This document shows positions 1-7,974 of a DNA stretch of 64,000 nucleotides, in pieces. This DNA comes from Limnohabitans sp. MMS-10A-192 (GTDB taxonomy: Bacteria; Pseudomonadota; Gammaproteobacteria; Burkholderiales; Burkholderiaceae_C). Positions within the stretch are counted from its first letter, which is position 1. Each line of letters starts with the position of its first letter. The translations under genes and the position numbers were made by a program. The notes under the pieces are model-generated. The model saw only the letters and a list, made by a program, of their open reading frames with translations, was not told where the DNA came from and made no database searches. Location of the stretch: the NCBI RefSeq assembly GCF_003063335.1, contig NZ_NERX01000002.1, positions 372,001 to 436,000 on the forward strand, given 5' to 3'.

Positions 1-891
1 GCCATGAGCCTGCAGGCCGACTACGTTGCGGTGAGCTTCCCGAAAAACGCTACCGACATGGAAATGGCCCGCCAACTGTGCAATGTGGCGGGTGCCGAAT
101 ACGGTCACAAGCCCGGCCTGATCGCCAAAATCGAGCGTGCCGAAGCCATTCCGCACCTGGAAGCCATCCTGATGGCCAGCGACGGCATCATGGTCGCCCG
201 GGGTGACTTGGCCGTCGAAGTGGGCAACGCCGCCGTGCCCGCCTTGCAAAAACGCATGATCAAGCTGGCCAAGGTGCATGACAAAGTCGTCATCACCGCT
301 ACCCAGATGATGGAAAGCATGATCACCAACCCCGTGCCCACCCGTGCCGAGGTGTCGGACGTGGCCAACGCCGTGCTGGATGGCACCGATGCCGTGATGC
401 TGAGCGCCGAAACCGCTGCCGGCAAATACCCGCTGGAAACTGTGGAAGAAATGGCCAAGATCTGCCTGGCCGCCGAAGGCGCTGAAGACGTGGAGATCGA
501 CGCCGACTTCAGGGGCCAGACCTTCAGCCGCATCGACCAGTCGATCGCCATGGGCGCGCTGTTCACCGCCAGCCACTTGGGCGCCAAGGCCATTGTGGCC
601 CTGACCGAGTCGGGCTCTACCGCTTTGTGGATGAGCCGCCGCCGGGTGCACATCCCGATCTATGCGGTCACCACCAAGCTGTCCTCGCAGCGCAAGATGG
701 CTTTGTTTCGCAACGTGCGCCCCTTGTTGATGGACACCAGCGCCGACCGCGATACGGCCTTGATGCAAACCGAGGGCTACCTCAAAAAGCGCAACATCGT
801 GAGCACCGGCGATGTGTACGCCATCACCTGTGGCGAGCCCATGGGCTCGCCCGGCGGCACCAACATGCTCAAGATCTGCCGGGTGGGTTGA
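1..891 (+). CDS. pyk: Pyruvate kinase, C-terminal part (5' end outside window)
   Basis: This is the downstream part of pyruvate kinase, which makes pyruvate and ATP from phosphoenolpyruvate and ADP in the last step of glycolysis. The reading frame is open from the first base, so the gene starts before the window. The visible 296 residues hold the end of the TIM barrel, with the family stretches KIERAEAI, MVARGDLAVE, TATQMMESM and PTRAEVSDVANAVLDGTDA, followed by the C-terminal allosteric-type domain ending in GGTNMLKICRVG. The frame closes with TGA. The class II aldolase gene lies 153 bp downstream on the same strand, so the two are neighbouring glycolysis genes, but hairpins between them suggest they need not form one transcript. 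The identification is firm; the isozyme type cannot be judged without the N-terminus. Confidence 0.96.
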   Translation, partial: AMSLQADYVAVSFPKNATDMEMARQLCNVAGAEYGHKPGLIAKIERAEAIPHLEAILMASDGIMVARGDLAVEVGNAAVPALQKRMIKLAKVHDKVVITATQMMESMITNPVPTRAEVSDVANAVLDGTDAVMLSAETAAGKYPLETVEEMAKICLAAEGAEDVEIDADFRGQTFSRIDQSIAMGALFTASHLGAKAIVALTESGSTALWMSRRRVHIPIYAVTTKLSSQRKMALFRNVRPLLMDTSADRDTALMQTEGYLKKRNIVSTGDVYAITCGEPMGSPGGTNMLKICRVG

Positions 892-901
892 GCCCGATCC
901 T

Positions 902-925
902 GCTGCGGCCCACACAGGCCGCAGC
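902..925 (+). other. Hairpin directly after pyk, no U-tract
   Basis: A perfect 9-bp inverted repeat (gctgcggcc and ggccgcagc) with a 6-nt loop starts 10 bp after the pyruvate kinase stop codon. No T-run follows it, so it is more likely an mRNA 3'-end stabiliser or a weak terminator than a classical intrinsic terminator. Confidence 0.5.
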
Positions 926-988
926 CAGGCAGTCTGGGGTATTCAGTCCGCTGTCAGACCAGAACCTATAAAATTCAGCTCAGTTACA

Positions 989-1021
989 AGCCGGGTACAC
1001 GCCCGGCTTTGCCCGATTTTT
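989..1021 (+). terminator. Terminator-like hairpin between pyk and fba
   Basis: A 7-bp stem (agccggg with cccggct, 6-nt loop) is followed after eight bases by a run of five T. It lies 23 bp upstream of the aldolase ATG, so it could end pyk transcription or act as an attenuator in the fba leader. A TATAAA box at 967-972 just before it could be a -10 element, but no good -35 box sits at the right distance. Confidence 0.45.
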
Positions 1022-1044
1022 AAACTCTCTGGGAAATCACCACC

Positions 1045-2109
1045 ATGGCACTCGTTTCAATGCGCGAGCTGCTGGACCATGCGGCCGTCAACGGCTACGG
1101 CATTCCAGCTTTCAACGTCAACAACCTGGAACAAGTCCAGGCCGTCATGACCGCCGCCGACGAAGTCGGTGCGCCGGTCATCTTGCAAGCCAGCGCAGGC
1201 GCCCGCAAATACGCCGGTGAGCCTTTCATCAAGCATTTGATCCAGGCCGCCACCGAGCAGTGGCCCCACATCCCGCTGGTCATGCACCAGGACCACGGCC
1301 AAAGCCCATCCATCTGCCAAGGCGCGATCGATCTGGGTTTCTCGTCGGTGATGATGGACGGCTCGCTGATGGAAGACGGCAAGACCCCCGCCAGCTTCGA
1401 GTACAACGTCGACGTGACCCGCCGCGTGGTGGACATGGCCCACTTGGCCGGCGTGTCGGTTGAAGGTGAGCTGGGTTGCCTGGGCAATCTGGAGACGGGC
1501 GAAGCCGGTGAAGAAGACGGCATTGGCGCCGAAGGCAAGCTGGACCACAGCCAAATGCTGACCGACCCCGAAGAGGCCGCCCAGTTCGTCAAGGCCACCG
1601 GTCTGGATGCGCTGGCCATTGCGATCGGCACCAGCCACGGCGCCTACAAGTTCAGCCGCAAGCCCACGGGCGACATTTTGGCGATTTACCGCGTCAAAGA
1701 AATTCACGCCCGCATCCCCAACACCCACTTGGTGATGCACGGTTCTTCCAGCGTGCCCCAAGAGTTGCTGGCGCTGATCAACCAATACGGCGGCAAGATG
1801 AAGGAAACCTACGGCGTGCCCGTCGAGGAAATCCAGGAGGCCATCAAGCACGGCGTGCGCAAGATCAACATCGACACCGACATCCGCCTGGCCATGACCG
1901 CCGCTTGCCGCAAGTTCTTGTTTGAGAACCCTGACAAGTTCGACGCCCGCGAATGGCTCAAGCCCGCCCGCGAAGCCGCCAAACAGCTGTGCAAGCAGCG
2001 TTACCTGGAGTTCGGCTGCGAAGGCCAGGCCCCCAAGATCAAAGGCGAAACCCTGCAAGTGGTCGCTGCCCGTTACGCCAAGGGCGAGCTGGCTCAAGTG
2101 GTCAACTGA
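1045..2109 (+). CDS. fba: Fructose-bisphosphate aldolase, class II
   Basis: This zinc-dependent aldolase interconverts fructose 1,6-bisphosphate with dihydroxyacetone phosphate and glyceraldehyde 3-phosphate in glycolysis and gluconeogenesis. The 354-residue protein has the class II signature HQDHG at residues 81-85, holding the catalytic Asp83 and zinc ligand His84. Further zinc-ligand histidines lie in GTSHGAYKF (about residue 198) and [10 protein letters not shown] (about 232), and the phosphate-binding segment is [11 protein letters not shown]. The length and long C-terminal helical region match the Calvin-cycle-type class II group common in betaproteobacteria. The ATG start gives the expected N-terminus [15 protein letters not shown] strong intrinsic terminator lies about 135 bp after the stop. 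Confidence 0.97.
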   Translation: MALVSMRELLDHAAVNGYGIPAFNVNNLEQVQAVMTAADEVGAPVILQASAGARKYAGEPFIKHLIQAATEQWPHIPLVMHQDHGQSPSICQGAIDLGFSSVMMDGSLMEDGKTPASFEYNVDVTRRVVDMAHLAGVSVEGELGCLGNLETGEAGEEDGIGAEGKLDHSQMLTDPEEAAQFVKATGLDALAIAIGTSHGAYKFSRKPTGDILAIYRVKEIHARIPNTHLVMHGSSSVPQELLALINQYGGKMKETYGVPVEEIQEAIKHGVRKINIDTDIRLAMTAACRKFLFENPDKFDAREWLKPAREAAKQLCKQRYLEFGCEGQAPKIKGETLQVVAARYAKGELAQVVN

Positions 2110-2113
2110 GCTC

Positions 2114-2182
2114 TGGATGGCGCACGCTGCGCTCGCCATGACGCTGGCCGTCACTGCGAGGAGCTTGCGACGCGGCAGTCCA
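2114..2182. repeat. Dispersed palindromic repeat, inverted-order copy
   Basis: Two arms lie back to back: tggatggc...gccatgacg (2114-2143) and cgtcactgcgag...cagtcca (2149-2182). The same two arms occur in the opposite order and further apart at 3879-3981. Each arm is close to the reverse complement of the other, so the element can fold. It sits between the fba stop and its terminator and encodes nothing recognisable. Confidence 0.6.
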
Positions 2183-2243
2183 GCTGCGACGCATGCACCA
2201 GAGGCGGCCCAAGCCCCCGGACCCTGCGATAATTGATCCGAAT

Positions 2244-2279
2244 GGCCCGTTGACTGTTCAACGGGCCTTTTTCTTTTTT
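2244..2279 (+). terminator. Intrinsic terminator of fba
   Basis: A perfect 10-bp stem (ggcccgttga with tcaacgggcc) and a CTGT loop are followed at once by a T-rich tract interrupted by single C bases. This is a textbook rho-independent terminator. It ends 17 bp before the purC start codon, so transcription of purC must start in this short interval or read through. Confidence 0.9.
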
Positions 2280-2296
2280 GCTTTGACTGTTTTGCC

Positions 2297-3205
2297 ATGA
2301 CCTCTGCGCTTCACACCTCGGCCCTGACTTCCCTGCCTTTGCTCGCACGCGGCAAGGTGCGCGACAACTACGCCGTGGGCGATGACCGCATCTTGATGGT
2401 GGCGTCTGACCGCATCAGCGCGTTCGATGTGATCATGGGCGAGCCCATTCCCGGCAAAGGCGAGTTGCTCACGCAAATGGCTTTGTTCTGGTTCGACAAG
2501 CTCGGCCCCAAAGGCTTGAACATTTGCCCGATCCACCTGACCGGTGACGCGCCCGAGAGCGTGGTCTCTGCCGCTGAAGTGCCGCAAGTCAAGGGCCGCT
2601 CCATGCTGGTCAAGCGCTTGAAGCCCATCCCGGTGGAGGCTGTGGTGCGCGGCTATCTGGCCGGCAGCGGCTGGAAGGAATACCAGGAAAGCCGATCGGT
2701 GTGCGGTGTGCCCCTGCCCGAGGGCCTGAAAAATGCCAGTCTGCTGCCCGAGCCCATCTACACGCCCGCAGCCAAAGCCGCCGTGGGTGAGCACGACGAG
2801 AACATCACGTTTGAGCAGACCGTGGCCATGATCGGCGCCGACTTGGCCGGCCGCATCCGCGACATCAGCATTGCGCTGTACAAGGCGGCGCGCGACATCG
2901 CCGCGACCAAGGGCATCATCATTGCTGACACCAAATTTGAATTTGGTCTGGACACCGATGGCACGCTGGTGTTGATGGACGAGGTGTTGACGCCCGATTC
3001 ATCGCGCTACTGGCCCGCCGACAGCTATGTGGAAGGCGCCAACCCCCCCAGCTACGACAAGCAGTTCTTGCGCGACTGGCTGGAGACGGCTCAGGTCAAC
3101 GGGCAATTGTGGGACAAGACGGCGCCTGCGCCACGCTTGCCCCGCGAGGTGATTGAAAAAACCGCCGCCAAATACCAGGAAGCCTTGCAGCGCCTGATGG
3201 CTTGA
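2297..3205 (+). CDS. purC: Phosphoribosylaminoimidazole-succinocarboxamide synthase (SAICAR synthetase)
   Basis: PurC joins aspartate to CAIR using ATP to form SAICAR, a step of purine synthesis in the cytoplasm. The protein has 302 residues, which is the longer form of the family; the short form has about 240. Family stretches are visible: [30 protein letters not shown] near the N-terminus, [17 protein letters not shown] in the middle, [10 protein letters not shown] and the signature [19 protein letters not shown] near the C-terminus. The purine genes purE and purK follow about 1.8 kb further on the same strand, but two unrelated genes separate them, so this is a loose cluster rather than one operon. 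Confidence 0.97.
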   Translation: MTSALHTSALTSLPLLARGKVRDNYAVGDDRILMVASDRISAFDVIMGEPIPGKGELLTQMALFWFDKLGPKGLNICPIHLTGDAPESVVSAAEVPQVKGRSMLVKRLKPIPVEAVVRGYLAGSGWKEYQESRSVCGVPLPEGLKNASLLPEPIYTPAAKAAVGEHDENITFEQTVAMIGADLAGRIRDISIALYKAARDIAATKGIIIADTKFEFGLDTDGTLVLMDEVLTPDSSRYWPADSYVEGANPPSYDKQFLRDWLETAQVNGQLWDKTAPAPRLPREVIEKTAAKYQEALQRLMA

Positions 3206-3282
3206 CAAGCCAGTCGGCGGTCGTTTGAATGGGCATGTCCGTGGCCGACACGGACTGTAGGGCAACCAGAAAGAGACACACG

Positions 3283-3804
3283 ATGAGTTTTCTCCGACCC
3301 GCCAACGCACTGATGGTTCAGTACGCCCATTACCACCGCGACCGCCGCAACATCGCCACCCATTTGGTGGGCGTACCCCTGATCTTCATGGCCATTGGCA
3401 TGATGCTGACCCAGCCCCAATGGGCGGTGGGCAGCGTGCTGCTGACACCCGCCTGGCTGGTCTGGGGGTTGACCAGTCTGTGGTACCTGTCACGCGGCAA
3501 CTTCTTGCTGGGCTTGGTCACCGTGGTGGTCAACGGCTTGCTGATCGCCCTGGCCCACGAACTGGCGCCGATGGCTGCGCCCCTCGGCTTGCAGGTCTGG
3601 CAGCTGGGTCTGGCCATTTTCGTGGTCGGCTGGGTCATCCAGTTTGTCGGCCACTACTACGAAGGCCGCAAACCCGCCTTTGTGGACGACATCGTGGGCC
3701 TGCTGGTCGGCCCCATGTTTGTGGTGGGGGAAGTCCTCATGGCCATGGGCCTGCTGGGCCAACTGCGCATGGCCATCGAGCGGCAGGCAGGGCCCTCGCG
3801 CTGA
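3283..3804 (+). CDS. Mpo1-like (DUF962) membrane protein
   Basis: The 173-residue protein belongs to the Mpo1/YGL010w (DUF962) family. It starts MSFLRPANALMVQYAHYHRD and has the conserved histidine-bearing segments YAHYHRDRRNIATHLVGVP near the N-terminus and FVGHYYEGRKPA near residues 120-130. Four hydrophobic segments predict a membrane protein. Yeast Mpo1 is an iron-dependent dioxygenase that alpha-oxidises 2-hydroxy fatty acids. Whether this bacterial homologue does the same is inference from the family and the retained histidines. An in-frame ATG 54 bp upstream exists, but the start at 3283 matches the family N-terminus better. Another possible reading is a general membrane protein of unknown role. 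Confidence 0.8.
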   Translation: MSFLRPANALMVQYAHYHRDRRNIATHLVGVPLIFMAIGMMLTQPQWAVGSVLLTPAWLVWGLTSLWYLSRGNFLLGLVTVVVNGLLIALAHELAPMAAPLGLQVWQLGLAIFVVGWVIQFVGHYYEGRKPAFVDDIVGLLVGPMFVVGEVLMAMGLLGQLRMAIERQAGPSR

Positions 3805-3878
3805 GGCCTTTGATGTCTCATGCGGCCCTGTTTCGCTCTTCGCATCTGAGGCCATCACACCTTTTGGGTGTCCTATTG

Positions 3879-3981
3879 CGTCATTGCGAGCGAAGCGCGG
3901 CAATCCAGTGTTGGCATAACGGTCCTTTTGATGCAGGGCGCGCTAATGGATGGCCACGTCGCTGCGCTCCTCGCCATGACG
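3879..3981. repeat. Dispersed palindromic repeat
   Basis: The left arm (3879-3907, starting cgtcattgcgagcg) and right arm (3947-3981, ending cgccatgacg) are imperfect reverse complements separated by about 40 bp. Relatives of both arms occur at 2114-2182 in inverted order. The element fills the 202-bp gap between two convergent genes, and no gene is seen in it. Confidence 0.65.
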
Positions 3982-4006
3982 GCGCGAGCCGTCTTGCATG
4001 ACCGCT

Positions 4007-4960
4007 TCAGTTCAGCGCCATGCTCAGCTTGCGCCGGTAACTCGAGATCATGGCCAGCAGGGGGTCTTCTTCGACCGCTGATTTGCCCATCAGCTCGATG
4101 CCGCCCGCAGATTTGCCGGTGGCGTCTTGGGCCTGGGATTTTTGCGGGGTCATCAACTCCAGCAGGGCGACAAAGGTTTTGCGTGGGGCTTCGTCGTCCC
4201 ATTTTTTGTCGCGCATGATGATTTCCAGCAGCTCTTCCATCGCCGCTTCCCATTCGCCCACGGCGATCAGCAGGCGGCTTTTGGCAAAGCGGGCTTCAAA
4301 GTCGCGCTTGTTCTGGCCGATCAGCGCATCGAACTTGTCCAGCGCCCATTGACCGCGTGGGTCGGTGGTGACGAATTCCAAGGCGTTGAGCCATTGGGTT
4401 TGGGCTTCAAAACGCAAAGGCACTGGAATGCGGCTCATGGCCGGGGCCAGCAAGGCGGCGGCTTCGGCCAGCTCGCCCTGACCGATCAGCAGCTTGACCA
4501 GGTCAAAGCGGGCATCGTCGTTGCCCGGGTCAGTGGCCAAGGCCTGTTCCAGTGCGGCGCGGGGGCTGGGCGGCTCAACGGCTTCATGCTCGCCAGGCGT
4601 TTCTTCGGCCAAGGCGGGCGCTTGCAGTGTGCCGGCCGCAGGCAGGTGTTTGTCCAGGAATTGCTTGACCTGGCCCTCGGGCAAAGCGCCCATGAAGCCA
4701 TCGACTGGCTGGCCGTTCATCAACAAAACGCAAGTCGGGATGCTTTTGATGCCAAAGGCCGAGGCCAGTTGCTGCTCTTCGTCGGAGTTGATCTTGACCA
4801 GTTTGAAGCGGCCCTCGTAGGCGAGCTCCACCTTTTCGAGGACGGGGCCCAGCGACTTGCAGGGGCCGCACCATGGGGCCCAAAAGTCCACCAGCACGGG
4901 CGTGGTCATGGAGGCTTCAATCACCTCGGCTTCAAAGTTTTGTATCGTGACGTCCATCAT
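4007..4960 (-). CDS. cnoX: Thioredoxin-domain/TPR chaperedoxin (CnoX/YbbN family)
   Basis: The 317-residue protein has an N-terminal thioredoxin fold (about residues 1-110) and a C-terminal helical TPR-like region, the layout of CnoX (YbbN). CnoX holds unfolding proteins under oxidative stress and hands them to GroEL or DnaK. The active site reads WCGPC with cysteines at positions 31 and 34. E. coli CnoX lacks this pair, so this homologue should be redox active. A variable Ala/Glu/Pro-rich linker (about 112-135) joins the domains. Two ATG codons stand side by side at the start; the first was taken. It is transcribed away from purE, and the 81-bp gap must hold both promoters. Confidence 0.88.
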   Translation of the reverse strand: MMDVTIQNFEAEVIEASMTTPVLVDFWAPWCGPCKSLGPVLEKVELAYEGRFKLVKINSDEEQQLASAFGIKSIPTCVLLMNGQPVDGFMGALPEGQVKQFLDKHLPAAGTLQAPALAEETPGEHEAVEPPSPRAALEQALATDPGNDDARFDLVKLLIGQGELAEAAALLAPAMSRIPVPLRFEAQTQWLNALEFVTTDPRGQWALDKFDALIGQNKRDFEARFAKSRLLIAVGEWEAAMEELLEIIMRDKKWDDEAPRKTFVALLELMTPQKSQAQDATGKSAGGIELMGKSAVEEDPLLAMISSYRRKLSMALN

Positions 4961-5041
4961 GGTGGGCAGTATTCCGGGTTGTGTTTCGGCTCAAGGTGGA
5001 GCGAAACCTTAAAATTCGAGATTGATCACGAAAAGCACCCA

Positions 5042-5542
5042 ATGACTCAAGCGCTCATCGGCGTCGTCATGGGTTCCAGCTCCGACTGGGACACCATGCA
5101 GCACGCAGTCCAGATTCTCCAACAGTTTGGTATCCCCCACGACGCGCGCGTCGTTTCGGCCCACCGCATGCCCGACGATATGTTTGCCTATGCACAAAGC
5201 GCGGCCGAACGTGGCCTGCAGGCCATCATCGCGGGCGCAGGCGGTGCGGCGCATTTGCCCGGCATGATCGCGGCCAAGACCGTGGTGCCGGTGTTGGGCG
5301 TGCCGGTGCAGACCAAGGCCCTGTCGGGCGTGGATTCGCTGCACTCCATCGTGCAAATGCCCAAGGGCGTGCCGGTGGCCACCTTTGCCATTGGCGCGGC
5401 CGGTGCGGCCAACGCCGCCCTGTTTGCCGTGGCCATGCTGGCCAACAACGATCCGGTCCTGCGCCAAAAGCTCGAAGCCTTCCGTGCTGAGCAGACCGCT
5501 GCAGCCCGCGCCATGACCTTGCCTCCGGTCGGTGCAGCATGA
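5042..5542 (+). CDS. purE: 5-(carboxyamino)imidazole ribonucleotide mutase
   Basis: PurE moves the carboxyl group of N5-CAIR to C4 to give CAIR in purine synthesis. The 166-residue protein begins [19 protein letters not shown], which carries the GSSSD phosphate-binding motif, and continues with [10 protein letters not shown] and [14 protein letters not shown], the signature loops of class I PurE. The frame is open upstream, but the ATG at 5042 gives the family N-terminus. A TAAAAT box at 5009-5014 is a plausible -10 element. The stop codon overlaps the purK start by four bases (ATGA), so the pair is translationally coupled and supplies consecutive steps. Confidence 0.97.
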   Translation: MTQALIGVVMGSSSDWDTMQHAVQILQQFGIPHDARVVSAHRMPDDMFAYAQSAAERGLQAIIAGAGGAAHLPGMIAAKTVVPVLGVPVQTKALSGVDSLHSIVQMPKGVPVATFAIGAAGAANAALFAVAMLANNDPVLRQKLEAFRAEQTAAARAMTLPPVGAA

Positions 5543-6720
5543 GCAAGCCCTTGCACAAAGCCATCTTGCCCGGCGCCATCGTCAACGGCCAGCCCGCCAC
5601 CCTGGGCGTCATGGGCGGCGGCCAACTGGGGCGCATGTTCGTGCACGCGGCGCAGGCCATGGGCTACTTCACCGCCGTGCTCGACCCTGACGCGGCCAGC
5701 CCCGCCGGGCTGGTGAGCCACCACCACATCCAGACCGACTACCTGGACGAGCAGGGCCTGGCCCAGCTGATGCAGCGCTGCGCCGCCATCACCACCGAAT
5801 TTGAAAACGTGCCCGCGCCCGCGCTGGTGACCCTGGGCGCGCACCGCCCGGTGGCCCCCAGCGCCGATGCGGTGGCGATTGCGCAAGACCGCGCTGCCGA
5901 AAAAGCCCACTTTGTCCACTGCGGCGTGCCGGTGGCGCCGCATGCCGTCATCGCCAAGCCCGAGCAACTGGCGGCCGTGAACGATGACCTCTTGCCCGGC
6001 ATCCTCAAGACCGCCCGCATGGGCTACGACGGCAAAGGCCAGATCCGCGTCAAGTCCCGCGAGGAATTGACCGCCGCTTGGGACCAACTCAAGAACGTCC
6101 CCTGCGTGCTCGAAAAAATGCTGCCCCTGAAGGCCGAGTGCTCGGTCATTGTGGCGCGTGGCGCCGATGGGCAGATGGTGAATTTCCCGGTGCAATCGAA
6201 TCTGCACCGCGAAGGCATTCTGGCCGTGACCAGCGTGTACGAAGGCGCGGTGCCCTCCGATCTGGCCGCGCAAGCCGTGGCGGCGACGCGCGCCATTGCC
6301 GAAGGCATCCACTACGTGGGCGTGCTGTGCGTGGAGTTTTTCATCCTCGAAGGCGGCCAACTGGTCGTCAACGAGATGGCGCCGCGCCCGCACAACAGCG
6401 GTCACTACACGATGAACGCTTGCGACCAGTCACAGTTCGAGCTGCAGGTGCGCACGCTGGCGGGTTTGCCGCTCACGCAGCCGCGTCAGCACTCTCCGGC
6501 CATCATGCTCAACCTGCTGGGCGATCTGTGGCCCGAAGGTGGCGCACCGGCGTGGGACCAAGTGCTGGCCTTGCCCGGCACGCATCTGCACCTGTACGGC
6601 AAGCTGTCGGCGCGGCCCGGTCGCAAGATGGGCCACCTGAACATCACGGGCAACACACCCGAAGCGGTGCGCGCCACGGCCTTGCAGGCAGCCGCCTTGC
6701 TCGGCATCGAAGTGTTCTGA
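5539..6720 (+). CDS. purK: N5-carboxyaminoimidazole ribonucleotide synthase
   Basis: PurK carboxylates AIR with bicarbonate and ATP to N5-CAIR, the substrate of PurE encoded just upstream. The 393-residue ATP-grasp protein shows the N-terminal nucleotide fold [17 protein letters not shown], the ATP-grasp segments [15 protein letters not shown] and [16 protein letters not shown], and the metal/ATP-binding stretch [17 protein letters not shown] near residue 280. The coding region overlaps purE by four bases and ends eight bases before the Sua5/TsaC start, so a purE-purK-tsaC transcript is likely. Confidence 0.97.
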   Translation: MSKPLHKAILPGAIVNGQPATLGVMGGGQLGRMFVHAAQAMGYFTAVLDPDAASPAGLVSHHHIQTDYLDEQGLAQLMQRCAAITTEFENVPAPALVTLGAHRPVAPSADAVAIAQDRAAEKAHFVHCGVPVAPHAVIAKPEQLAAVNDDLLPGILKTARMGYDGKGQIRVKSREELTAAWDQLKNVPCVLEKMLPLKAECSVIVARGADGQMVNFPVQSNLHREGILAVTSVYEGAVPSDLAAQAVAATRAIAEGIHYVGVLCVEFFILEGGQLVVNEMAPRPHNSGHYTMNACDQSQFELQVRTLAGLPLTQPRQHSPAIMLNLLGDLWPEGGAPAWDQVLALPGTHLHLYGKLSARPGRKMGHLNITGNTPEAVRATALQAAALLGIEVF

Positions 6721-6727
6721 GGTCCGC

Positions 6728-7708
6728 ATGATCTTGACGGCAGATGACAGCGCCATCGCGCAAGCCGCGCAGGCCTTGCGTGCCGGCCAGCTGGTGGGCC
6801 TGCCCACCGAGACGGTGTATGGCCTGGCCGCCAACGCGACCGACGATGCGGCCGTGGCGAAAATCTTTGAGGCCAAAGGCCGCCCGGCCGACCACCCGCT
6901 GATCGTTCACGTGGCCAGCGCCGCGCAAGTGCCGCTGTTTGCCGCGCAGGTGCCCGACTTTGCCCAAGCCTTGATCGACGCCTTTTGGCCCGGCCCCTTG
7001 ACCTTGATCTTGTCGCGTCAACCCGGTGTGGCCACCGCCTCGGCCGGTGGGCAAGACTCGATTGGTTTGCGTTGCCCATCGCACCCGGTGGCCCAACAGC
7101 TCCTGCAAGCGTGCGTGGCTTTGGGGGTGCACGGTGTATCGGCCCCCAGCGCCAACCGTTTTGGCCGCGTGAGCCCGACGACGGCTGCGCATGTGCAGTC
7201 CGAGTTGGGCCAGGGACTGCTGATCTTGGACGGTGGCGAATGCCCGGTGGGCATCGAGTCCACCATCATCGACTGCACGCGCGGTGAGCCGGTCTTGCTG
7301 CGTCCCGGACACATCACCCGCGTGCAAATCGAAGCCGCTTGCGGCCGCGCCGTGCTGGACAAGGACGCGATCGCACAAGCCGCACCCCGCGCCTCGGGCA
7401 CGCTCGAATCGCACTACGCGCCCCGCGCCAAGGTGCGCTTGATGGCGGCGCAAGACATCTACGCCAAGCTGCAAGCCCTGGGCCCGCACGCCAACAACCT
7501 GGGCGTGTGGTCAGCGCTGCAGCCCGATGCTGGTGCTGGTGTGGTGTGGCGCGCCCAAGCGCAGAGTGCCGAGCAAGCCGCGCACGATTTGTTCAGCGTG
7601 CTGCGCGATCTGGACGCGCGTGGCGTGCAGCAGATTTGGGTGCAGCTGCCACCCGATACGCCCGAGTGGGAAGGCGTGCGCGACCGCTTGCAGCGGGCCG
7701 CAGCATGA
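6728..7708 (+). CDS. tsaC: L-threonylcarbamoyladenylate synthase (Sua5/YwlC/TsaC)
   Basis: This enzyme makes threonylcarbamoyl-AMP from threonine, bicarbonate and ATP, the first step of t6A formation at position 37 of ANN-decoding tRNAs. At 326 residues it is the long Sua5 form: an N-terminal YrdC-type domain (about 1-200) with GLPTETVYGLAANATDDAAV and KGRPADHPLIVHV, then SAPSANRFGRVSPTTAAHV, followed by a C-terminal Sua5 domain after the APRASGTLESHYAPRA linker. Another t6A gene, tsaB, is about 3 kb downstream. The gene follows purK by seven bases and ends eight bases before a convergent gene. Confidence 0.94.
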   Translation: MILTADDSAIAQAAQALRAGQLVGLPTETVYGLAANATDDAAVAKIFEAKGRPADHPLIVHVASAAQVPLFAAQVPDFAQALIDAFWPGPLTLILSRQPGVATASAGGQDSIGLRCPSHPVAQQLLQACVALGVHGVSAPSANRFGRVSPTTAAHVQSELGQGLLILDGGECPVGIESTIIDCTRGEPVLLRPGHITRVQIEAACGRAVLDKDAIAQAAPRASGTLESHYAPRAKVRLMAAQDIYAKLQALGPHANNLGVWSALQPDAGAGVVWRAQAQSAEQAAHDLFSVLRDLDARGVQQIWVQLPPDTPEWEGVRDRLQRAAA

Positions 7709-7715
7709 TGCCGCT

Positions 7716-7970
7716 TCAGCGGTAACGCAGCTTCATCACCAAAATCATCAGCGCCAGGCTGGTGGTGATGGTGTTGGCGATGATGATGGGCCAGGCGGCC
7801 ATCAGCACGCCATAGACCAGCCACAGCGCCACGCCCACGGTGAACAGGCTGTACATGCCCAAAGAGATGCCGCTCACATCGCGTGTGCGGAAGGTGTGCC
7901 AGGCTTGTGGCACAAAGCTGGCGGTGGTCAGGATGGCGGCTGCGGTGCCGACCCAGTCGATCAAATTCAT
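7716..7970 (-). CDS. SemiSWEET-type small sugar transporter (PQ-loop family)
   Basis: The 84-residue protein has three hydrophobic helices and the PQ motif in TASFVPQAWHTFRTRDVSGIS, typical of SemiSWEET transporters, which work as dimers to let sugars pass through the membrane. Helix 2 is SLGMYSLFTVGVALWLVYG and helix 3 starts at WPIIIANTITT. The frame is open further upstream, but the ATG at 7970 gives exactly the family length and lies 4 bp after the dacB stop, which implies co-transcription with dacB. The substrate cannot be read from the sequence. Confidence 0.88.
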   Translation of the reverse strand: MNLIDWVGTAAAILTTASFVPQAWHTFRTRDVSGISLGMYSLFTVGVALWLVYGVLMAAWPIIIANTITTSLALMILVMKLRYR

Positions 7971-7974
7971 GGCT

